A stretch of DNA of 64,000 bases from Lytechinus pictus (GCF_037042905.1 NC_087249.1:9234001-9298000); one strand, 5' to 3'; positions 41,523-53,535 are shown, numbered from the stretch's first letter. Notes: generated by a model not told the origin, from the sequence alone. Made by a program: numbers and translations.

Positions 41523-44500
41523 TCATCCCTCTTTGATAAACAGACCCAAACCGAAAATGAATGTCATCCTTCATCTATTTCGACTGTCGATCGCAGGTCT
41601 TCATCACCTCCACCGCCATACATTCCCACAATTGTCGACAACAAGTATATTTTAGCTTTCATCGACAGTGGTTCCTTTATATCGCTGATGAGTGCAGATT
41701 TCTACTACTCAATCCCAGAGAGCCAGCGAAGTCCATTGCACAAGACAATAACTTTGGCTTCAACGATAACCAGAGAAGGTATTGACATTATTGGAACGAC
41801 CTCACCAACCATCCATCTTGGAAACAAGACAGTCAAGCATCTGTTCAGAGTAGCGAGAAACATAACTCACCCTTTCGTCCTTGGTTGGGATTTCATGGAC
41901 CAACATGATGCCTCCATCTCTGCTCGTACATCAACATTCAATATGCCTGGTATGAGTATTCCACTTGTTGAACGACATCAACACCAAGTACCACTCAAAT
42001 GTAATGTTTGTCTGATTGGAAAGACAACTCTCCCTGGAATGAGTGAGGTGCATGTTCAAGGTCGATTGATATCACCACAACCTGATGTAGTTCCACAAGA
42101 CTACAATGGAATATTTGAGCCCTCTATCGATGAACATCTCAATATTGCGGGTGCGAGATCCCTTTCTCGACCACAAGATGGTATCATCTTACTCAGGCTG
42201 ATAAACCCTACTTCTGAGATGGTAGAATTGTCAGCAAACACTGCGCTCGGGCAATTCTATTCTACTACTGGAGACAAAGAGGAAGAGTACGAAATTCTTG
42301 ACGGTGTTGTAGCCGGCACACAGGAAAATTCACCTCTTGACATTTCTTCAATGCTCCCTACTTCGAACCTGTCCAAAACTGAGTATGAAAGTGCTGAACG
42401 TCTACTCAATTCTTATTCTGATGTTTTCAGCAGCACATCTGAGGATATTGGACAGACTAATTTTGCCTATCATGAAATCAACACAACAACAGAGACGCCA
42501 GTTCGACAAAGAGCATACAGAACTTCACCTACTATGAGAGTTGAAATACAGACTCAGGTCGATGAGCTACTAAGACGAGACATTATTGAGGAAAGCTTCA
42601 GTCCATGGGCCAGCCCAATTGTGATGGTGAGAAAAAAAGACAATACCTACAGGTTTTGTGTAGACTACCGAGCATTAAATGCGATCACAGTCAGAGACTC
42701 CCATCCTATCCCACGTTCTGATGATTCCATCGACGCTTTAGCATCATCTTCCTATTTTAGCGTTATCGACTTGTCATCTGGATATTGGCAGATCCCAGTT
42801 GAGCCACGGGACAGAGAAAAGACTGCCTTCACCACAGGAACTGGACTCTACCACTTCAAGGTCATGCCTTTTGGCTTGGTTAACGCACCAATGACTTTCC
42901 AGAGAGTAATGGAAGCAGTTCTCCATGGGTTACATTGGTCAATATGCCTCATTTACTTGGACGATTGCATAATACTTGGCAAGACATTTCAAGATCACCT
43001 ACACAATCTTCAAGAAGTATTGCAACGATTCCGAGATGCTAACCTCAAGCTTAAACCTTCGAAATGTCAATTCTTTCGAAAGGAAGTAACCTATCTTGGA
43101 CATGTGATTAGTACCAACGGAGTTCTCCCCGACCCAGTGAACACCAAGAAAGTGTCATCCTGGCCTCGACCAACGACTCCAACCCAAGTTAGATCATTTT
43201 TGGGACTTGCCTCCTTTTACCGGAGATTCATACACAACTTTGCTCAAGTCTCATCACCACTCACTGACTTGACGCAGAAAGGCAAGAAGTTTATCTGGAC
43301 CGCTGAATGCGAGGAAGCATTCAACCAACTGAAGTCTTCTCTCACAAGCCCACCAATCCTTGCATATCCGGATTTTGCCAAGAAGTTTAGTTTGGCGACC
43401 GACGCTTCACAAGATGCTATTGGGGCCGTACTCTCTCAGTCACAAGACGGAAATGACCGAGTAGTTGCTTACTACAGTAAAAAGCTAACTCCAGCCCAAC
43501 AGAAATGGTCGACATATGACAGAGAACTATGGTCCATAATTTCATCTGTTCGGCATTTCAGGCATTATTTAAGGGGCAGAGAATTCACAATCCATACGGA
43601 TCATCAACCCCTCTTAGCCTACCACAAGGTTCCGATACAAGATGATGCCACAGGACGCAGAGCAAGGTGGATCGTAGAGTTGAATGCATATTCTTTCACC
43701 ATGAATCACAGAAAGGGCACTGCAAATCGTAATGCCGATGCTATGTCACGCATGCCAGAAGAGACAGCACCCCTTGTTAGCATGGTAAACACACGCTCCT
43801 CTACGAGAAATCGATCTACAACTCAATCCGACCAAGCATCTACCAATCCAAAGTCATGTGACTCTATGGAAGACAAAGTTAATGAGAACTTTATCCTTTC
43901 TAACCATCATACTGATATACAATACCACCAGCAACATGACATGGACATTCAAAGGATAATCAAGTACATCAAGGAGAACCATCATCCAACAGTGAGAGAA
44001 GTAAGACGACAATCACCCCGTCTTCGACGTCTTTTATGGCAGCTCCCAAGATTTGTACTTCAGAATGGTCTCTTATACCGACGACGACAAGACAACTTTG
44101 GAACATCCTCACTTCAGGTAGTTGTACCAGAATCTCTCATCCCTCGAGTGCTAGAAGAGATACATGGTAACCCATCTTCTGGACACTTCGGAGTTCAACG
44201 TACACTACACAGAGCTGAAGCTATGTGCTATTGGCCGTTCATGCACAAAGATATAACCAACTACTGCAGAACCTGCCATGCCTGTGAGTCGATAAGATCA
44301 CCGAACCCAAAGCACCAAGCTCCGCTTCAGAACATCAAGACAGACCACCCTCTTCAAATTGTATTCGCGGATATAGCGGAACTTCCTACTTCGAGAAGTG
44401 GATACCACTATATTTTGGTCGTGGTTGATCACTTTAGTAAATACACCAATATTTACCCTATGCGAGACCAGACCGCCCAGACTGTAGCGAGACACCTATT

Positions 44501-45977
44501 TGAAGAATACATCAAAGAACACGGAGTTCCAGAGTCGTTACACACTGACCAAGGAAGACAATTCGAATCCCGACTTGTTCAAGATCTCTGCAAGAAGCTT
44601 AGTATCCGCAAATCTCGTTCGTCTCCATACCATCCACAAGGAGCAGGTATCGTCGAGAGAGCGAACCGAGTTATTAAGGAACAGCTTGCAAAGTACATAG
44701 CCGATCAGGGAGGTGACTGGGACAAACATATACATCAACTACAACTAGCCTACAATACCAGTGTTCATTCGAGCACCGGTATGACACCCTATTTCGTCAT
44801 GCATGGTCGTGAAGCACGGACCCCGGCTAGTATCACTTGTCCTATCATGACACAGTCATATGATTCTCCTCAAGAGTACGTCACCGATGTATGTTCTCGG
44901 CTGAGAAAGGCTTTCCAACATGCCAAGCAGAAGACAGACCAAGCTCAACTTAGACAGAAAAAAGACTATGATGTCTCAACTAGAACCATCAAGTACACTC
45001 CCGGAGATCTTGTTTGGTTGCACGATCCCGTCAATGCTAGACATAAATTAGAGCCTAACTGGAAGGGACCTTTCGTCATTGTCTCATCCTCTCCTGATGA
45101 ACTTGACTACAAGATTGCCGACATCCATAATGAAAATGTGAAGAAACTTGTTCATCACAATAGGCTCAAACTTTTCAGGTCAAAAGCATATCTTCAAGGA
45201 AAGACTCCTACCTCTCGTCCTTCTTCAGACAGTCAGGAAAGACATCTTTCCATTCGTCCTCCTTCAAGTGCTCAGGCAAAGCCTGATATTCCTCCTCCAT
45301 CTAACTTAGCATCTCAGTCTTCGATAGAGATGCCATGGTCAGCAAAATCTCAAACACACGCTGATCAGGTCCCCATCCAGCCTGTGGAAAATCTTCAGGT
45401 TCCACCTCAACGACCAATCCATCCCGTGAGAAGTGAGACTGATCGACCTTCACGGTCAGACTCATTGTCTCAATCTGCAGACCAATCCATTCAACCCCAG
45501 AAGTTAGACAACTCTGATCCACCATCAGGGTCAGAGAAGTCTAAAGGACAGTCGTCTACCCAATCCATACAGTCATCTACCCAACCCATGCAATCATCTA
45601 CCCAATCCTCAAATCAACACCCGATGTTGGATGATTCTGACCAACCACCATGGTCAGAGTCAATGAGACAGTCGTCCACTCAGTCTTTACAACAGCAGGC
45701 TAACCAATCCATTCAACCCTTGGAACCAAACCAGGTCAATTCTCAAGGACAAGATAACTCTCCTGACCAATCCCATATCCCAGGACCCTCTAAAGAGAAC
45801 GAAGGTGACAACCCGGAGGTCACCAATCGAGAACACCCCCCTCGACCATCAACTGATGAATCTGTGAGCCAGAGCGTAACTTGTATGCGAGAAGATTCCG
45901 CTTCGACACAAATTTCGCGGACTCGTTCAGGCCGTTCTATACATAAACCAAAGAAGTATAGCGATTATCAATTATGA
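41487..45977 (+). CDS. pol: Pol polyprotein (PR, RT, RNase H, integrase), read by -1 frameshift
   Basis: Enzymes for reverse transcription and integration. Open in frame from the slip site; the first ATG (41,688) lies inside the protease and is not the natural start. In order: aspartic protease with DSG at 41,664-41,672 and LGWDF near 41,880; reverse transcriptase with VDYRALN, DLSSGYWQ, FGLVNAP and catalytic YLDD at 42,954-42,965; RNase H with TDAS, TDHQPL and NADAMSR; integrase with an HHCC zinc finger (about 44,160-44,290) and a D-58-D-35-E triad (Asp at 44,370 and 44,547, Glu at 44,655); a GPF/Y-like GPFVIV segment near 45,066. No chromodomain is seen. A tail of about 250 residues, very rich in Ser/Gln/Pro with QSSTQS repeats, ends in RTRSGRSIHKP, a motif like the TRSGR endings of other gypsy Pol proteins. 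All key residues are present and there are no internal stops. Confidence 0.95.
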   Translation, partial: LFIVDDKGRPSTSSLFDKQTQTENECHPSSISTVDRRSSSPPPPYIPTIVDNKYILAFIDSGSFISLMSADFYYSIPESQRSPLHKTITLASTITREGIDIIGTTSPTIHLGNKTVKHLFRVARNITHPFVLGWDFMDQHDASISARTSTFNMPGMSIPLVERHQHQVPLKCNVCLIGKTTLPGMSEVHVQGRLISPQPDVVPQDYNGIFEPSIDEHLNIAGARSLSRPQDGIILLRLINPTSEMVELSANTALGQFYSTTGDKEEEYEILDGVVAGTQENSPLDISSMLPTSNLSKTEYESAERLLNSYSDVFSSTSEDIGQTNFAYHEINTTTETPVRQRAYRTSPTMRVEIQTQVDELLRRDIIEESFSPWASPIVMVRKKDNTYRFCVDYRALNAITVRDSHPIPRSDDSIDALASSSYFSVIDLSSGYWQIPVEPRDREKTAFTTGTGLYHFKVMPFGLVNAPMTFQRVMEAVLHGLHWSICLIYLDDCIILGKTFQDHLHNLQEVLQRFRDANLKLKPSKCQFFRKEVTYLGHVISTNGVLPDPVNTKKVSSWPRPTTPTQVRSFLGLASFYRRFIHNFAQVSSPLTDLTQKGKKFIWTAECEEAFNQLKSSLTSPPILAYPDFAKKFSLATDASQDAIGAVLSQSQDGNDRVVAYYSKKLTPAQQKWSTYDRELWSIISSVRHFRHYLRGREFTIHTDHQPLLAYHKVPIQDDATGRRARWIVELNAYSFTMNHRKGTANRNADAMSRMPEETAPLVSMVNTRSSTRNRSTTQSDQASTNPKSCDSMEDKVNENFILSNHHTDIQYHQQHDMDIQRIIKYIKENHHPTVREVRRQSPRLRRLLWQLPRFVLQNGLLYRRRQDNFGTSSLQVVVPESLIPRVLEEIHGNPSSGHFGVQRTLHRAEAMCYWPFMHKDITNYCRTCHACESIRSPNPKHQAPLQNIKTDHPLQIVFADIAELPTSRSGYHYILVVVDHFSKYTNIYPMRDQTAQTVARHLFEEYIKEHGVPESLHTDQGRQFESRLVQDLCKKLSIRKSRSSPYHPQGAGIVERANRVIKEQLAKYIADQGGDWDKHIHQLQLAYNTSVHSSTGMTPYFVMHGREARTPASITCPIMTQSYDSPQEYVTDVCSRLRKAFQHAKQKTDQAQLRQKKDYDVSTRTIKYTPGDLVWLHDPVNARHKLEPNWKGPFVIVSSSPDELDYKIADIHNENVKKLVHHNRLKLFRSKAYLQGKTPTSRPSSDSQERHLSIRPPSSAQAKPDIPPPSNLASQSSIEMPWSAKSQTHADQVPIQPVENLQVPPQRPIHPVRSETDRPSRSDSLSQSADQSIQPQKLDNSDPPSGSEKSKGQSSTQSIQSSTQPMQSSTQSSNQHPMLDDSDQPPWSESMRQSSTQSLQQQANQSIQPLEPNQVNSQGQDNSPDQSHIPGPSKENEGDNPEVTNREHPPRPSTDESVSQSVTCMREDSASTQISRTRSGRSIHKPKKYSDYQL

Positions 45978-47984
45978 TTCTTCCTGGAAGTGAGACATTT
46001 TTGCATTTCATCAAACTGGAGATGTTATGATTATCGATGGTAATTTTAGAATATTTCCTGAAGGAAAGAGCTGAACATTTAATTAATTCAAATTTGACAT
46101 CTTTATCCAAGAAGAAGAGAAAACTGAACTGGACGCGTCAAACACTGACATTGACATTAAAAGTGAATATTTTTTTAATGAACTGTTATATCGGACAGAG
46201 ACGTCTACGAACCAAGATTAATATTTAGAAGAGTCAACAATTCATCACATACAACATGATTTTTCATGATTCGATATTGAACGAACTCTTATTTCATTGA
46301 TTATTAATCTGCAAGTCAAAACATCAGCATATGAACTGAATATTTTTTTTTTCAACATGCTGATGAAGGAATTCCAATGAACTTTAATCATATGGATTAA
46401 TCATTGAAACAGAAAATTTTTAATACGGACAACATTTGAACGTCGATAGTTGTTATACTGTGCAAGTCAAAGTATCAGAATATGAATTTGAAAATCATGC
46501 ATGTACTAGGTTTATTTTTCATCTGACTGATTGACTATTAACATGCAAAGTTTGTAGACAGGAAAATTGAGCAAAATACTGTTATTTCTTTGTCAAAATA
46601 TTGCAAGTCAAACATTTAACGTGACACAATATAGAATACATAGTTAGATAGAAATGTTATTTAAACCAGAAATCTTTGACAAAACAATAAGATTGTCTTT
46701 TATACTGTTATTCATACTTATACATGCAAAACTTTGATTCCAGAGGAAAATTTTTTTTTTCAAAGACAGACAGCAATTTACATACTATGTTATATTGTTG
46801 GTCAAAATTGTTAATGATAATTGTAAATTTATTGATATAGGAAAAATAATATTTTGATGGTTTTCCAGAAATCAAGAGGAAAAGAATGCCTGTCAGAATG
46901 AAAAAAAAAAACATTTGAATATATTTCAATGTGATAAGTGGTGCAGAGTATTTAAAACATTGAGTTGATTTCAGTCCTGCACAGAAGGTACTACTCTAAT
47001 CAAATCGTTATGTGCTTAGAAAAAAAAAAGTGAAAAAAAGAAATGTCATATTTAAAATGAAATAGTTTTGTGCTATATTTCAAATATATCAGTACAATCA
47101 CTGTATAAAATGTTAGGATAGTGATGATAATGATTCACGGTATCTCATTTTAGTGATTGTGTATAGCAGGATAGTTGGTAGTTTGATTTTTTTTTTTTAA
47201 GTGGAAAATTAATCAGTTTACTTATTGAGTACAAGGATAACTCAGGTTACTTCAAATTTTAAAAAAAAAATAATTATTGAACTTTAATATCGATGGTTTA
47301 ATACATGTCGAAAAAAAGGAGTAATTTTTGCACTGATAATAGTGTCTAAATGATAAAATCATGGAGATCTGAAATCATTCATGTAACTTTGGAAAATTAA
47401 AAAAAATTCTCAGATTATCCATATATATGTATTGATTTCATTTCATATTTGGTACAGACATGATCTTGTTTAAAAAAAAAAGGGTTATTTACATTGATAT
47501 TTTATTTTATACAAAAAAAAAGAAGAAAGGGAAGAAAATGCAGAAATGGTGTTTGAAAAAGAAAAATTTTATATTCTTTTATGAAACAAACAAAAAAATA
47601 ACAAAGGAAAATATAAAAGGTAATTTTTTTAAATAGATCTTAAAGTTGAATCATCTGTTTAAAAAAAAAAAAAAGAAAGAAAGAAAGAAAGAATAGTTCC
47701 ATCCAGGTGTATGGATAGTATCGTTGATATAAGTCAATCACTTGGGTAAGTTTACATGTATACAAATGAAAGTACTGCATTTGTTGAATTTCAGTGTTTT
47801 TATAGCGACTAATGACAATTTAATTTTTTTAGTGAAAAGGACATACTTGTAGCTTGATAGTCATTTTCCAATTATTACAAAACAATGGTACATTTTCAAT
47901 AGCTATGATGTTATAAATTTTCGAAGTTAAAGATATTTCGAATTATAAAATGAGGACATTTTATTTGTGAAGGAAAGTCTAGTT
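45978..47984 (+). other. 2-kb AT-rich non-coding 3' region of the retrotransposon
   Basis: No ORF with envelope features (signal peptide, fusion peptide, membrane anchor). Many A and T runs, and GAAA repeats near 47,675-47,693. The expected polypurine tract before the 3' LTR is weak: GAAGGAAAG at about 47,969-47,977 is the best candidate. Confidence 0.7.
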
Positions 47985-48541
47985 TGTAGGGATCGATTTT
48001 GAACTGTTATTTCTTTCCACTCTTATTCATGAATCATCCCCTTTTTTCTAATAGAACATCCCTCATTTATATTCACCCTTTTCATCCTAACTTTCTATTC
48101 TTTATGTACAACTCTCTATACACTATCTGCTGTACACTCCTCACACAAGGTTCTTTTGTATTAAATCACTCCACCATTCTTCATACAGCTTTCTTCACTC
48201 CTCTCTCCCTCTCCTTCCACCTCTCTCCTTCTGATTGGTTATAATGTTAAGTTGATGCACTCAAGCTTAGATAATAATTTGCATATTGTTTGAATAGTCA
48301 ATATATATCTTTTGTTGTGTATTTGAATATTCAGTTATACTTTGTTCTATTGATTTACATTTATATGAATATTGATATGCCTTCACTAATTTGAATGGAA
48401 TGTTGCTTAGAATGCAACAAGGCTTTAATATATTAAAAACTGGGAGTTGGCCAGTAAGTTATCAACCTGACAACATGTCTGCTGGGCTGCCTCTGTGTTT
48501 AGAGAACTAGAAATGAGATATTGACAGAACCCCGTACTACA
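47985..48541 (+). repeat. 3' LTR, 557 bp
   Basis: Same length and, apart from one base, the same sequence as the 5' LTR; TGTAGGG to TACTACA, followed by CTTAG (48,542-48,546). Confidence 0.95.
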
Positions 48542-48546
48542 CTTAG
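48542..48546. repeat. Target-site duplication CTTAG, right
   Basis: Matches 39,262-39,266. Confidence 0.92.
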
Positions 48547-50146
48547 GATGAACTGTCCCTTTGATACAAGGGTAACACTTTTTATAAGTCTCTTGTTCCT
48601 AATTTTGCTTTGTGAAAATTTTCTCGGATTAGTATGCCACGTACTTGCCTAAAATACAACCATATTTGCATCCATAATTAGGAATGAATTATTGTATTTC
48701 ACTTCAAGAAGGGCATAGTACTAGCATAAATGGGTTGCAGTGAAAAAAATTCAAGTAGAAATCTAGTAAACACACTTATTAGAAGTAGCTACATAAAGGG
48801 TCAATACAGTATATTTTTCATCAGTATGCTAGATGTATTGTGGGTAATCAATGAAAAAAGAAAATATCACGTCTAATCAATACAAATTTGACAAGCCAAA
48901 AGATAAAGGTCCTCAACATTTTTGTAGGGGGGGGGGGTGGGTATCAAAAATATTTAAGGGGGGTTTGAACACCTGTAACCACCCCCGCCTGCATACGCCA
49001 CTGATCAACAACAGTAATCTGTAGCCTCTGTATTTGACTTTTAAAAGATAATAAATGATACATGTACCAATGCAGGGGAAATATGTATTTAGCATGTAAC
49101 TATTGATTGAAAATGTAATAAACATACTCAATTGGTCTACCATATGAACAGTGACTAAATATCATAAATAAATGCAAAAACATGGTATATTTACACGTAG
49201 GCAGTTGTGTAGAAAACATGCAGGTATATTCCTTTAATATTCCTGCGTGTGGTCTCTCATTGACTGTGTGTTATAAATACTTAGTCTTAAAATATACGTT
49301 TTCAGATATCTACTTATACTACAGAGAATAAATTGACCTATAATTGTATTTGTATAGAGAAACTAAAATGTTTTGAGAGGAAAAGTAATTATTTGCTACT
49401 TCGTAACACAAGTATTGCAGTATAAATGTATTGAGTAGTTAATTAGCATGTTATCATTCAAGTGGGTCTATATTACTAGACTACACTAGCATTATGGGTC
49501 AGGAAACTGGCCAGGTATGAGTAGATGAGGATTCGATATGGCGCTATTGGTTCGTATCTGCTTTAACTCAAGCAATATTACAAACACTTTGCTTTCACAC
49601 TGCCCAACGGTTCGTATCTCCTGACATGGGTGGAATTCTTGATCAGAAAAGTACCAGGAAATTGTTTTTATCTGTTGGGTTTGAAAGCACAATGATACAT
49701 CCAAACATCAACATGACCATTATTTTAGAAATGAAATCAGTAATGTTTATTTAATAAGAAGAGATAAACCTTTGGTTTAATGACCCTTTTATCATTCATG
49801 ACTCCAGGACGTGGGGGAATACCACCGAGGTTTCTTGGAATTTGATGAGTCTAGTGCCAACGATAGAGGCAAAGTACCCTCATATATTAATGCGTTTTAG
49901 CAGACAAAAGTCCCTCAAAGGTTGATTTATTGGCAGCAGCTAGTACAACATGAAAGCAACCTTGAGGAGCTACAGCTATTCTTTGTCAAAATCTTCGGCC
50001 CCATTTCTGCAGTTCAGTTTTACCATGGACCTACCTCTTAGAATACTATAGTAGGTCCATGCTTTAACTTCTGCCATGGCCTAACTCTGGGCTAACCTTA
50101 TGGAAAGCTGAAATGTCAAAATCTTGTTTACATGATATGTCTCTAT
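48547..50146. other. No gene seen
   Basis: AT-rich. 48,925-49,000 is a G/C-run segment ending CCGCCTGCATACGCCACTG, similar to the poly-G elements at 3.0 and 58.9 kb. 49,500-49,700 has inverse-related TTCGTATCT segments and may be an old MITE. At about 49,999-50,100 a short inverted-repeat element (CCATGGACCTA ... TAGGTCCATG) occurs. Confidence 0.45.
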
Positions 50147-51680
50147 GGACCGTATTCTGAAGTCAGGTTTAACTTAAACCATGGTCTAACTCTGTGCTAA
50201 AATTATGGGAAGCCAAAGGTATCAAAATTTGTATTAAGTTGTATGTTTCTTATGTTTACTGTGCTCTTTCCTGATTCATCGATGGTGAAGACAATAATCT
50301 ATTTATACTTCCTACACAATTATAAATGATTTGAGAGCCAAATAAGCTGAAATATTATATCTCTACTGTTAGTGATTTATGTAACAACTGGCTCTCCATA
50401 CTTAAACCACAACTTTAAACCTGAGTATAAGTTAAATCCTACTTCAGAATATGGACCTTTATGTTTACTTAGACAGGAATGGCCGTCTTTTCTGGGGATT
50501 TTTTAAAAACAATTTCTGACAGCCAGCGTAGTTTAGCGGAACAACCCAATATTGTACAGAGACTGAAGTTTTTGGTCTAATGTTTACTGTGCTCTTCCCT
50601 TATGCTTTAATAGTGAATATTCAAGAAAATTATTTCAGCAGATATCATTCCGTGACAGTTATGAATGCCTGGCATGTCAAATGAGATGATGAATTTAATG
50701 TAACTTGCTTGAGATTAATATTGCAATTGGCTCTCCATAGTTGACCGGAGTTTAAATGTTAGGGCTCGTATTCTGAAGTCAGGTTCCACTTAGACCATGG
50801 TCTAACTCTGTGCTAAAATTATGGGAAGCCAAAGGTATCAAAATTTGTATTAAGTTGTATGTTTGTTATGTTTACTTTGCTCTTTCCTTATTCATCGATG
50901 GTGAAGACAATAATCTATTTATACTTCCTACACAATTATAAATGATTTGAGAGCCAAATAAGCTGAAATATTATATCTCTACTGTTAGTGATTTATGTAA
51001 CAACTGGGTCTCCATACTTAAACCACAACTTTAAACCTGAGTATAAGTTAAATGCTACTTCAGAATATGGACCTTTATGTTTACTTAGACAGGAATGGCC
51101 GTCTTTTCTGGGGATTTTTTAAAAACAATTTGTGACAGCCAGCGTAGTTTAGCGGAACAACCCAATATTGTACAGAGACTGAAGCTTTTGGTCTAATGTT
51201 TACTGTGCTCTTTCCTTATGCTTTAATAGTGAATATTCAAGAAAATTATTTCAGCAGATATCATTCCGTGACAGTTATGAATGCCTAGCATGTCAAATGA
51301 GATGATGAATTTAATGTAACTTGCTTGAGATTAATATTGCAATTGGCTCTCTATAGTTGACCGGAGTTTAAATGTTAGGGCTTGTATTCTGAAGTCAGGT
51401 TTAACTTAGACCTTGGTCTAACTCTGTGCTAAAATTATGGAAAGCCAAACATTTCAAAATTTTCCTTACATAACATGTTTCTTATGCTTACTGTGCTCTT
51501 TCCTAACTCGTGAATGGTGAAGAAAGTTTATCTTTCCGAAACAGTTAAAAATGATTTTAGGGAAATATGACCTGATACATTTATGTTATATTGTTAGAGA
51601 TTTATGCAACTATTGGCTGTCCATAGTTAAACCACAACTTTAAATCAGGGTTTAAATTAAACCGGACTTCAGAATACGGG
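50147..51680. repeat. 616-bp tandem repeat, two full copies and a partial third
   Basis: The landmark AGTCAGGTT occurs at 50,161, 50,777 and 51,393, exactly 616 bases apart. Each full unit contains an inverted-repeat element with ATTCTGAAGTCAGG / ACTTCAGAATATGGACC ends and, between these, an AGACC-family copy (CAGAGACTGAAG...TTGGTCT at 50,557 and 51,173). The first two copies are almost identical, pointing to a recent local duplication. The third diverges and ends near 51,680. Confidence 0.9.
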
Positions 51681-52002
51681 CCAAAGAGTTCAGAATACGA
51701 GCATATTCTGCAAAACATTCGGTATATTCTTCTTCTTAGTCAAATTTTTCCAAAGACGAACAGATTTAAGTGGTCCCCACAAATTTGAGTCGACTAAGGC
51801 AAAGCTACCTGTATGAGTAGTTAAGAAAGATGCAGATGAAAATCAAATTTTATAAATCTTAAAAAGAAAGATATGACTATCCAACTCATATCATCACTCG
51901 ATATTACTGTCAAACTTTACCTTTAGCCCCACCTATCTATCTACATGTAATTAAATTGTAATTAAATCCAAATTTGCAGGCTGCTCTTGATATTTTTAGC
52001 TC
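51681..52002. other. No feature seen
   Basis: Short AT-rich stretch between two repeats. Confidence 0.4.
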
Positions 52003-52975
52003 GGGCCAGATGAGCTTGTGCCGTGGCGTGGCGTTCGTCGTCTGTTGTTCGTCCACAATTTCAAAATGCTTCTTCTTCGCCATTTCAAGTCCGATTTCAA
52101 TTATGTTTGCTTTATATGATAGCACTAGGTGGGGATTCAAAACTTCTTCACAGAATTTTGAAACTCATTAAATATGCTAATTTATGCAAATTTTTCGAAA
52201 TTCACAAAAAATGCTTCTTATTTGTTGACCGATTTTGAATTTTTTGCTTCCATCTGGTAGAGCTTCATAAGTTTCACCAAACTTTTAAACAGAATTTTGA
52301 AATTTTCAATAGAAAATTATTTATGCTAAATTTTGCGAAATTTATTCATAAATCAAATAAAATGCCTCTTATTTATTTGTTGACCAATTTTGATTTTTTT
52401 TTCTTCCATCTTGTTGAGCTGCATGAGGTTCACCAAACTTGTACACAAAATTTTGAAATTTTGTCTAGAAAATTATTTATGCTAATTTATGCAAAATTTA
52501 TTCATAAATCACAAAAAATGTTTTTTCTTCTTCATTTGTTGATCAATTTCAATTTTTTTATGCTTGATAGCTCGAGGTGGTGATACAAAATTTCAACACA
52601 GAATTTTGAAACTCATTATGCTAATTTATACATATATTTTCAAAACTCACAAAAAATACTTATTTATTTATTGATTGATTTTGATTATTTTTGTTCCATC
52701 TGAGAGCTACATGAAGTTCACCAAGCCTACACAGAGTTTAGAAATTTTGACTAGAAAATTATTTATGCTTAATATATATGAAATTTATTCATAGATCACA
52801 AAAAATGCTTCTACATGTATGTCATTTCTTCATCAATTTCAATTCTATATCCTCAATTTATGTCACCAATATAATTCACTACAGTGTCAACTTGGCTGAA
52901 ATCAAAATTGTGTTAAATTTCGTTGGGCGATGCCGGATGAGCTCCACATCATTGATGTGCTAGTTTCTTCATAGT
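52003..52975 (+). mobile_element. Multi-unit repeat starting GCTCGGGCCAGATGAGC
   Basis: The head GCTCGGGCCAGATGAGCTTG...GGCGTTCGTCGTC is followed by five imperfect units of 150-190 bp, each with AATTTTGAAATT or similar, AAAATTATTTATGCT, TTTATTCATA(A/G)ATCACAAAA and TTGACC(A/G)ATTT. It ends GGATGAGCTCCACATCATTG, with the terminal part copied at 14,966-15,232. Non-coding; class uncertain. Confidence 0.75.
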
Positions 52976-53382
52976 TACAGATGAAGACAACCTGTCTTTA
53001 ACGACCAATTTGCACGTTTCCTCTGAGTGGCCATAACAGATCAATTTCACTTTACAACTTATTAGCAAGGATACCTTCTGATAAGTTTGCCTTGACCAAT
53101 CTAAGAACACCAAAGTGCAGGTAGTTTTTTTTCACCATATATTGAAAAGGGAAAATGATTATTGTACTACGATATTGTTTTAATTGCAAATGTTTATTAC
53201 AGGTGGTAAGAAGTATGTTTGGCAATAAAATGAACCACCTGGCCAATTCCCTGAATTATGTGTGCCCAACCCCTATTTGTGGGACCTTCTAGAGAAAAAA
53301 AAATATTTTTTTTCTACTTTACATGAAAGTCTGTAATTCTCTCAAAGGCTACATTACATGTTCTTCTGCCACAAATTGCTCT
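52976..53382. other. No feature seen
   Basis: AT-rich sequence with an A/T run near 53,295; nothing assignable. Confidence 0.4.
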
Positions 53383-53535
53383 GGGGCCCCGTTTCATAAA
53401 GAATTACAACTGTTGTAACTTTGCCATAATGGCAACTACCATGGCAACAGGGCTCAGCAGTCAATCAAAATCAAGGTTACCATGGTAGTTGCCATATAGT
53501 TGCCATAATGGCAAAGTTACAACAGTTGCAACTCT
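53383..53535. mobile_element. GGGCCCCGTTTCATAAAG-ended MITE
   Basis: The left end GGGGCCCCGTTTCATAAAG is intact. The inner arms AACTGTTGTAACTTTGCCAT and ATGGCAAAGTTACAACAGTT are inverse. The right outermost bases are lost. The GTTAGGG-like text just after it (53,565-53,650) is irregular and not telomeric. Confidence 0.75.

Larger units (their letters stand above)
39267..48541 (+). mobile_element. Complete Ty3/gypsy LTR retrotransposon, 9,275 bp
   Basis: 557-bp LTRs beginning TGTAGGG and ending TACTACA, 5-bp target duplication, primer-binding site, gag, pol in the -1 frame, and a 2-kb non-coding 3' region. The domain order is protease, reverse transcriptase, RNase H, integrase, which is the Ty3/gypsy (Metaviridae) order. 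No envelope-like ORF follows pol. Both ORFs are open and the two LTRs differ at one place that I can see, so insertion was recent and the copy may be competent. Its + strand orientation is shown by gag-pol. Confidence 0.96.

Noticed and set aside
45978..47984. Third ORF (env) of the retrotransposon
   Set aside because: Only short AT-biased frames; no signal peptide, fusion or membrane-anchor pattern.
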